Source: Flavobacteriales bacterium UBA4660 (GTDB taxonomy: Bacteria > Bacteroidota > Bacteroidia > Flavobacteriales_D > Sanyastnellaceae). From it: a DNA stretch of 8,592 nt. The DNA lies in the NCBI GenBank assembly GCA_002405435.1, contig DHLU01000156.1, positions 875 through 9,466 on the forward strand. Direction: 5' to 3'. The position numbers and the translations under genes are program-made. Position 1 is the first letter of the stretch. Each line of letters begins with the position of its first letter. Below the pieces are notes generated by a model that saw only the letters and a program-made list of their open reading frames with translations, was not told the origin of the DNA and made no database searches. Below are positions 1 to 4,527 of the stretch, one piece after another.

Positions 1-253
1 GTTCCTCCACTTCTTCGATGACGCCCACCTTACCGTCGCAGGGAGAAACCCATTCATTGTCGCGAGACCGGTTGGTTCTGGCAGGGAGGCGGAAAAACTG
101 CACCACCAGAAACAGCATGACCGATGACAGAAAAAGCACGGCGGTCATCAGCCATGGCCAGGCGCTTAGCAGCCACAGGTTGAGTGCGTTTAGGATTCCG
201 AACAGAATGAGTGACATGCCGATGATGCGCATGCCTTCGCGGTGCAGTTTCAT
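1..253 (-). CDS. psd: Phosphatidylserine decarboxylase proenzyme, N-terminal part (runs off left edge)
   Basis: The reading frame starts at ATG 253-251 and stays open for 84 codons to the window edge, so the 3' end is outside. The product begins MKLHREGMRIIGMSLILFGI. It has a strongly hydrophobic N-terminus (about residues 10-55, one or two membrane segments), a short basic stretch, then WVSPCDGKVGVIEEVEE at 68-84. A (V/A)xPxDGKV motif after a membrane anchor is typical of the compact Psd proteins of Bacteroidota. Family knowledge: the enzyme cleaves itself to form a pyruvoyl cofactor and decarboxylates phosphatidylserine to phosphatidylethanolamine at the inner membrane. The self-cleavage site lies beyond the window, so catalytic competence cannot be judged. 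The start overlaps the cdsA stop by four bases (ATGA), and the product of CdsA is the precursor of Psd's substrate, which supports the call. Confidence 0.88.
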   Translation of the reverse strand, partial: MKLHREGMRIIGMSLILFGILNALNLWLLSAWPWLMTAVLFLSSVMLFLVVQFFRLPARTNRSRDNEWVSPCDGKVGVIEEVEE

Positions 254-1080
254 AGGTGGAGCACAAACTTTAGGTAGAAGATGAGCATGGGCAGAGAGGC
301 GATCATGCCGTCGAAGCGGTCGAGCACACCGCCGTGGCCGGGAATGAGAGTTCCCGAATCCTTGACGCCTACACTGCGTTTCATGTGCGATTCAATGAGG
401 TCTCCCAGGGTGGCAAAGAGGCTTACAATGCCCCCTGCCAGCATCCACTGTGTGGCGGTCAGCGTATCGCTGCAGAGGCTTATGAGCCAGGCAGCTGCCA
501 TGCAGCAGACGAATCCGCCCAGCGTACCCTCGATGGTTTTTCCGGGAGAAACTTTCTCATACAATTTGTGTTTCCCAAGCCATTTCCCTGAGAGGTAGGC
601 GAAAGTGTCATTGCTCCAGAGCAGGGTGAAATAGCCGATCAGCAAGGCATAGTTGTAGGAACCGCCCACGAAGGCAAGGTTGTGAATCATGCCGAAGGGC
701 AGTACCACGTAGAGCCAACCTCCGGCCGTGGCGCCAAAGTGGGTGAGGGAGAATTTTTCGAGGTAGAAGAGGTCTGTTCCCCACAATAGCACCACCGGCG
801 GAACCAGCAACCACCACCACAGCGGATCTGCGAGTTGGTTGGCGGATGCGTACCAGAGCGCGTAGAGACCGGCGCCGATGAGGTAGCCCCCGGTATAGCG
901 GGGTAATACACCGGGTTGTTTAGACAGCATCAGGTCGGCTTCGCGAAGCCCCACCATAGCAAAGAAGAAAAATACCGCACCGCGGGCCCACGGGCCGGCC
1001 AGTATGCTTCCCACCACCATGGTGACAAAGACGGCACCACTGAGGCTGCGCAGAAGGAGATTGGAGAGGTCTCGGTTCAC
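250..1080 (-). CDS. cdsA: Phosphatidate cytidylyltransferase (CDP-diacylglycerol synthase)
   Basis: A 276-residue polytopic membrane protein that makes CDP-diacylglycerol from CTP and phosphatidic acid, the branch point of phospholipid synthesis. The C-terminus carries the CDP-diglyceride synthase signature at residues 231-257: S231, K234-R235, K240-D241, PGHGG at 247-251, D254-R255 and D257, all as expected. Upstream of it are the family elements WSNDTFAY (155-162) and VSPGKTIEG (177-185). Much of the rest is hydrophobic, with several membrane spans. Length is normal for the family. The start is a GTG at 1080: an in-frame TAA lies 9 bases upstream (1092-1090), no ATG is near, and the N-terminus NLLLRSLSGAVFV aligns with the usual start of Bacteroidota CdsA. 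No convincing Shine-Dalgarno precedes it. Its stop overlaps the psd start; it lies 92 bp behind ftsH. Confidence 0.95.
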   Translation of the reverse strand: MNRDLSNLLLRSLSGAVFVTMVVGSILAGPWARGAVFFFFAMVGLREADLMLSKQPGVLPRYTGGYLIGAGLYALWYASANQLADPLWWWLLVPPVVLLWGTDLFYLEKFSLTHFGATAGGWLYVVLPFGMIHNLAFVGGSYNYALLIGYFTLLWSNDTFAYLSGKWLGKHKLYEKVSPGKTIEGTLGGFVCCMAAAWLISLCSDTLTATQWMLAGGIVSLFATLGDLIESHMKRSVGVKDSGTLIPGHGGVLDRFDGMIASLPMLIFYLKFVLHL

Positions 1081-1172
1081 GAAGCAATATTATGGCACCT
1101 TGGTGCTGGTGAGGGCCGTAAATCCGAATCTGCGGAATTCTATTGCCACGGCAGGATCTCTGCGGTGAGGCG

Positions 1173-3158
1173 TCAGTTGAGCGACGCCTTGTTGGCGGCG
1201 ATCTTCAGTTCCTCCTGTTCGCGCTGATTGATGTACTTGCGCGGACCCAGCACCTGCTCAAGGTCGTCCTTGAAGATGACCTCCTTCTCCAGCAGAATCG
1301 CAGACAACGCGTCGAGCTGGTGGCGGTGGTGGTTGAGCAGTTCTTTAGCCTTGTCATAGGCGCGCTCGATGATTTTGCTAACTTCCTCATCGATGATGCG
1401 CGAGGTTTCTTCGCTGTAAGGTTTTACAAACTGGGAATCGTTTTGGGGATCGTAATAACTCCGGTTGCCGATTTTGCGGTTTAGCCCGTAAACAGCCACC
1501 ATGGCGTAGGCCTGTTTGGTCACTTTCTCCAGGTCGCTCAGCGCACCGGTGGAAATTTTACCGAATACCACTTCTTCCGCAGCGCGTCCGCCGAGGGCAG
1601 CACACATCTCATCGAAAAACTGCTCAGTGGTGACGATTTGCCGCTCTTCAGGCAGGTACCATGCGGCACCCAGCGACCTGCCGCGGGGAACGATGGTGAC
1701 CTTGATCAGCGGAGAGGCATGTTCGAGCAACCAGCTCACAATGGCGTGACCGCTCTCGTGGTAGGCGATGGTCTTCTTCTCTTCAGCGGTAATGATTTTG
1801 TTTTTCTTTTCCAGTCCGCCAATTACGCGGTCTACGGCATCAAGAAAGTCTTGCCGGCCTACCGCGGTGCGGCCTTTTCTGGCGGCAATCAAGGCCGCCT
1901 CGTTGCAGATATTGGCTATGTCGGCTCCGCTGAAGCCAGGGGTCTGGCGCGAGAGGAAATCCACGTCAACCGTAGTGTCGGTCTTTACGTTTTTCAGGTG
2001 GACACCGAAAATTTCCTTGCGTTCGACCAAGTCGGGCATATCGACAAAAATCTGTCGGTCAAAACGTCCGGGTCTCAGAAGGGCCTTGTCGAGGATGTCG
2101 GCGCGGTTGGTAGCCGCGAGGATGATGATTCCGGAATTGGTGGCAAAACCATCCATCTCGGTAAGCAACTGGTTGAGGGTGTTTTCACGTTCGTCATTGC
2201 TTCCGAAATTCACGTTACGGCTTCGGGCGCGTCCAATGGCATCAATTTCATCAATGAAGATGATAGCAGGGGCTTTTTCCTTTGCCTGACGGAAGAGATC
2301 GCGCACGCGGCTGGCGCCGACGCCTACAAACATCTCCACGAAATCAGAACCTGAAAGCGAATAGAACGGCACCTGTGCTTCACCGGCTACTGCCTTGGCG
2401 AGCAGGGTTTTTCCGGTGCCCGGGGGGCCAACCAGCAGCGCGCCTTTGGGGATTTTTGCGCCCAGGTCGGTGTATTTTTTCGGATTTTTCAGAAAATCGA
2501 CAATCTCCTGAATTTCCTGTTTGGCGCCTTCGAGCCCGGCCACATCGTTGAAGGTTACCGACTGGCCTTTGCCTTTCTCAAACAGCTGGGCCCGTGATTT
2601 TCCTATATTGAAAATCTGACCGCCGGCACCGCCGGGACCGCCGAGTCGACGCATGATGAGTACCCAAAGCAGGATCATTATTCCGAAAATGATAATCCAG
2701 CTGATAATACTGTCTGCGAGTTTGTTCTCCGGCTCAAACTCCTCGCGGAAACCATACTGGTCTTTCAGCTGTTTCATTTCCGTGAGGTAGTCTTCTCCTT
2801 TGGGAATGTTAAACCAGCAGGATTTGGGCTGGGAGGCGAACGCGCTGCCCTTGTCGCTCAGGGAAATCTTCAGCGAGTCCTGCGTGGCCTGGGGCATCCG
2901 GTCTTTGAAGAAATAAATCTTTGCCCGGTTTTCGTCCCGAACGAGTTGTTCGATGTAGCCACGCTGGGCGAGGCTTCTGAACTGATCGTAACTGATACGG
3001 GCCCCATCGCGTCCCGTATTGAGCACCATCATGCTGATAAGAATCATCGCAATGATGGCATAGATCCAGTAAAAACTGAACGAAGGACGGCCCCCTCCGG
3101 GTTTGTTGCGGCCCTCCGGATTACCGGATTTAGGATTGTTTTTATTGTCGTTTGTCAT
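1173..3158 (-). CDS. ftsH: ATP-dependent zinc metalloprotease FtsH
   Basis: A 661-residue membrane-bound AAA+ protease that extracts and degrades damaged or regulatory membrane and cytosolic proteins; in the family it works as a hexamer. Visible in order: a Gly/Asn-rich cytosolic tail; a first membrane segment at about 28-47; a periplasmic domain; a second membrane segment at about 151-170; Walker A GPPGTGKT at 244-251; the pore motif FVGV at 277-280; Walker B FIDEID at 301-306; a second region of homology with RPGRFDR at 362-368; the zinc site HESGH at 467-471; and the third metal ligand Asp542 in STGALSDLEKVT. All catalytic residues are present and the length is normal. I chose ATG 3158: the frame stays open 40 codons further upstream, but that stretch runs into rsfS and does not resemble FtsH. 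AGAGGAAAG (3179-3171) is a possible ribosome binding site. The gene follows rsfS by 37 bp, likely in one transcript. Confidence 0.98.
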   Translation of the reverse strand: MTNDNKNNPKSGNPEGRNKPGGGRPSFSFYWIYAIIAMILISMMVLNTGRDGARISYDQFRSLAQRGYIEQLVRDENRAKIYFFKDRMPQATQDSLKISLSDKGSAFASQPKSCWFNIPKGEDYLTEMKQLKDQYGFREEFEPENKLADSIISWIIIFGIMILLWVLIMRRLGGPGGAGGQIFNIGKSRAQLFEKGKGQSVTFNDVAGLEGAKQEIQEIVDFLKNPKKYTDLGAKIPKGALLVGPPGTGKTLLAKAVAGEAQVPFYSLSGSDFVEMFVGVGASRVRDLFRQAKEKAPAIIFIDEIDAIGRARSRNVNFGSNDERENTLNQLLTEMDGFATNSGIIILAATNRADILDKALLRPGRFDRQIFVDMPDLVERKEIFGVHLKNVKTDTTVDVDFLSRQTPGFSGADIANICNEAALIAARKGRTAVGRQDFLDAVDRVIGGLEKKNKIITAEEKKTIAYHESGHAIVSWLLEHASPLIKVTIVPRGRSLGAAWYLPEERQIVTTEQFFDEMCAALGGRAAEEVVFGKISTGALSDLEKVTKQAYAMVAVYGLNRKIGNRSYYDPQNDSQFVKPYSEETSRIIDEEVSKIIERAYDKAKELLNHHRHQLDALSAILLEKEVIFKDDLEQVLGPRKYINQREQEELKIAANKASLN

Positions 3159-3195
3159 GTGCTGTGTTGTCTTTCCTCTCTGTTTGATATGGCTG

Positions 3196-3573
3196 TCATA
3201 CGGCTGCCTTCGTCTTGACTTCGCGGGCATCGGCCCAAAGGTCTTCGAGTGCATAATGCTTTCTCGCCTGTTCATCAAAAATATGAACCAATACGTTGAA
3301 GTAGTCCATCAGAATCCACTGTGCTATGCGGCGGCCTTCGGTGTGCCTGGGGCCCTCTCCCTCGGATTTTTCCGTCTCCCGCTCGATGGAATCGGCGATA
3401 GCTGACACGTGGGTGCTGCTGGTGCCCGTGCAAACGATATAATACTCCGCCGGCGCTGCGGCAATTTTCCGCAAATCCAGCACCCGCACTTCGAGGCCTT
3501 TTACCTCACCGATTCCTGCCACTATGGCATTGATCAGTGCACGGGCGTTATCCTTTTTTTTCGTAATCGTCAT
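3196..3573 (-). CDS. rsfS: Ribosome silencing factor RsfS (Iojap/DUF143 family)
   Basis: A 125-residue soluble protein covering the whole RsfS/Iojap domain. Family knowledge: RsfS binds ribosomal protein uL14 (RplN) and blocks joining of the 30S and 50S subunits when nutrients are scarce. Diagnostic stretches are YYIVCTGTSSTHVSAIADSI (44-63), then an EG-R segment leading into AQWILMDYFNVLVHIFDEQA (84-103), and HYALEDLWADA (106-116) near the end. The start at ATG 3573 gives MTITKKKDNARALINAIVAG, the normal N-terminus. The frame remains open upstream for 45 codons across the birA start, but that stretch has no family resemblance. A promoter-like TACCTTTGC box (3605-3597) lies just upstream. It appears to be the first gene of the leftward rsfS-ftsH-cdsA-psd operon, an order common in Bacteroidota. 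Confidence 0.95.
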   Translation of the reverse strand: MTITKKKDNARALINAIVAGIGEVKGLEVRVLDLRKIAAAPAEYYIVCTGTSSTHVSAIADSIERETEKSEGEGPRHTEGRRIAQWILMDYFNVLVHIFDEQARKHYALEDLWADAREVKTKAAV

Positions 3574-3596
3574 ATTTATCCGGCGTCGTCCTGCCT

Positions 3597-3605
3597 GCAA
3601 AGGTA
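3597..3605 (-). promoter_or_regulatory. Candidate -7 promoter box for rsfS-ftsH-cdsA-psd
   Basis: On the minus strand TACCTTTGC (3605-3597) is an exact match to the Bacteroidota -7 consensus TAnnTTTG with the frequently following C. Transcription would start near 3594-3592, giving a leader of about 20 nt before the rsfS ATG at 3573. No TTG lies at the usual -33 distance, so the match rests on the -7 box and its position alone. Confidence 0.5.
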
Positions 3606-3606
3606 A

Positions 3607-3636
3607 TTTGTTCCATATTGCCGGCCCGTACCTTCC
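3607..3636 (+). promoter_or_regulatory. Candidate -33/-7 promoter for birA
   Basis: TTTG at 3607-3610 followed after 18 bases by TACCTTCC at 3629-3636 resembles the Bacteroidota TTTG / TAnnTTTG promoter. The -7 part has two mismatches at its 3' end, so the call is weak. A start near 3640 would place the AAAGGA ribosome binding site at the very beginning of the message. The -33 part abuts the oppositely directed rsfS -7 box. Confidence 0.3.
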
Positions 3637-3641
3637 AAACC

Positions 3642-3647
3642 AAAGGA
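3642..3647 (+). promoter_or_regulatory. Ribosome binding site of birA
   Basis: AAAGGA sits 8 bases before ATG 3656. It supports that ATG over in-frame upstream start codons, which would lie inside the divergent rsfS gene. Confidence 0.55.
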
Positions 3648-3655
3648 CCTCGCCT

Positions 3656-4393
3656 ATGTTCACGGATGCCCCCATCATACACCTCAGGGAGACCGACTCG
3701 ACGAACAACTATGCTGCCAACCTGCAAAAGCAGTCGAAACAGCCGGAAGGCACTGTCATTTTAGCCGACCTGCAGACTGCAGGCAAAGGGCAAAGAGGAA
3801 CGACCTGGGAAAGCCACCGCGGAGAAAACCTGCTTTGCAGCCTGGTGCTCTATCCCGATTGGATCAGTCCGGAACACAGCTTTACCCTCAACAAGTGCCT
3901 GGCCCTGGCCACGGCCGACAGCATCAGCGCATGGTCTGGACTGCAGGCTTCCATCAAATGGCCCAACGATATCGTGCTGCGGGGTAGAAAAGTGGCGGGC
4001 ATGCTGGTGGAGCTTTCATGGAGCGGCGAGCGCATCCAGCAGGCCATCGCAGGAATCGGCGTCAACCTCAATCAGCGCACTTTTTCCGTTAGCCATGCCG
4101 GTTCGGTTAGTGCGCTCACCGGAAGGTATACCGCACCCGAAGAAGCCGTGGCAACGCTCCGGACCCACATTTTTGATTGGTACGGCCGGCTGCGCGACGG
4201 TCACTTGCGTGAAATTGACCAGGCCTATCGTCAGTCGCTTTACCGGTTGGGTGTGGCCAGCAGGTTCATCTACAGGGAGCAAGAAATTATGGCCATGATT
4301 ACCGGGGTAGATGCTTCGGGAAGGCTCAAGCTGTACGCCGAAAACGGCGATAGCCTTACCTGTGAGCCCAAAGAGATCGCCATGGTTTGGTAA
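3656..4393 (+). CDS. birA: Biotin--[acetyl-CoA-carboxylase] ligase, no DNA-binding domain
   Basis: A 245-residue biotin-protein ligase that activates biotin with ATP and attaches it to the biotin carboxyl carrier domain of acetyl-CoA carboxylase and related enzymes. Family marks: ETDSTNNYA near the N-terminus (12-20); the biotinyl-AMP loop GKGQRG at 43-48 (GRGRRG in Escherichia coli BirA), followed by W51; KWPND at 101-105; KVAGMLVE at 112-119, with the lysine expected to contact biotin and AMP; and IAGIGVNLN at 131-139. A small C-terminal beta domain follows (about 198-245). There is no N-terminal helix-turn-helix, so this is the monofunctional class that does not repress biotin genes. The start at ATG 3656 has an AAAGGA site at good spacing and gives the usual N-terminus. 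It is transcribed divergently from rsfS; carB lies 134 bp downstream behind its own promoter-like box. Confidence 0.95.
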   Translation: MFTDAPIIHLRETDSTNNYAANLQKQSKQPEGTVILADLQTAGKGQRGTTWESHRGENLLCSLVLYPDWISPEHSFTLNKCLALATADSISAWSGLQASIKWPNDIVLRGRKVAGMLVELSWSGERIQQAIAGIGVNLNQRTFSVSHAGSVSALTGRYTAPEEAVATLRTHIFDWYGRLRDGHLREIDQAYRQSLYRLGVASRFIYREQEIMAMITGVDASGRLKLYAENGDSLTCEPKEIAMVW

Positions 4394-4419
4394 CTGTGCG
4401 CACGTGGTTCATAACTCGT

Positions 4420-4451
4420 TGACGCGGGCATCGGCGGCCGCGTACTTTTGC
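4420..4451 (+). promoter_or_regulatory. Candidate -33/-7 promoter for carB
   Basis: TTG at about 4419-4421 is followed, about 21 bases on, by TACTTTTG at 4443-4450 and then C, matching the Bacteroidota -7 consensus TAnnTTTG. Transcription would begin near 4454-4457, leaving a leader of roughly 70 nt before the carB ATG at 4528. This suggests carB has its own promoter and does not depend only on read-through from birA. Confidence 0.5.
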
Positions 4452-4456
4452 GGCCG
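4435..4456. repeat. Perfect 7-bp inverted repeat enclosing the carB -7 box
   Basis: CGGCCGC (4435-4441) and GCGGCCG (4450-4456) are exact reverse complements separated by the 8 bases GTACTTTT, which hold most of the -7 box. Neither strand shows a T-run after it, so it does not look like an intrinsic terminator. It could be a cruciform or hairpin, or an operator placed over the promoter. Confidence 0.6.
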
Positions 4457-4462
4457 AAAAAG

Positions 4463-4509
4463 AAAGGGGTTCATTGCTGTCAACTGGCCGGGCGCTGCTA
4501 AAGGGGTTC
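4463..4509 (+). repeat. Direct repeat pair AAAGGGGTTC in the carB leader
   Basis: AAAGGGGTTC occurs exactly at 4463-4472 and again at 4500-4509, 37 bp apart, both inside the predicted untranslated leader of carB. Function unknown. The second copy is 18 bases before the carB start codon, too far for a normal ribosome binding site. Confidence 0.55.
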
Positions 4510-4527
4510 CGGTCGGATAAAAAAAAA

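Noticed and set aside
1084..1092. TAATATTGC on the minus strand as a -7 box for cdsA
   Set aside because: It has a mismatch in the TTTG core, no -33 element, and lies only 3 bases before the GTG; too weak to call.
1095..1106. GCACC/GGTGC inverted repeat before cdsA
   Set aside because: Five-base arms with a two-base loop cannot form a stable hairpin and there is no T-run; likely chance.
1638..2354. Long open frame on the plus strand opposite ftsH (238 codons)
   Set aside because: It is fully antisense to the conserved AAA+ domain of ftsH, has no recognisable motif, and is explained by the codon bias of the real gene.
3159..3278. 40-codon upstream extension of ftsH
   Set aside because: It overlaps the 3' end of rsfS and is unlike any FtsH N-terminus; ATG 3158 gives the expected tail and first membrane segment.
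3574..3708. 45-codon upstream extension of rsfS
   Set aside because: It crosses the divergent promoter region and the birA start, and has no similarity to the RsfS family.
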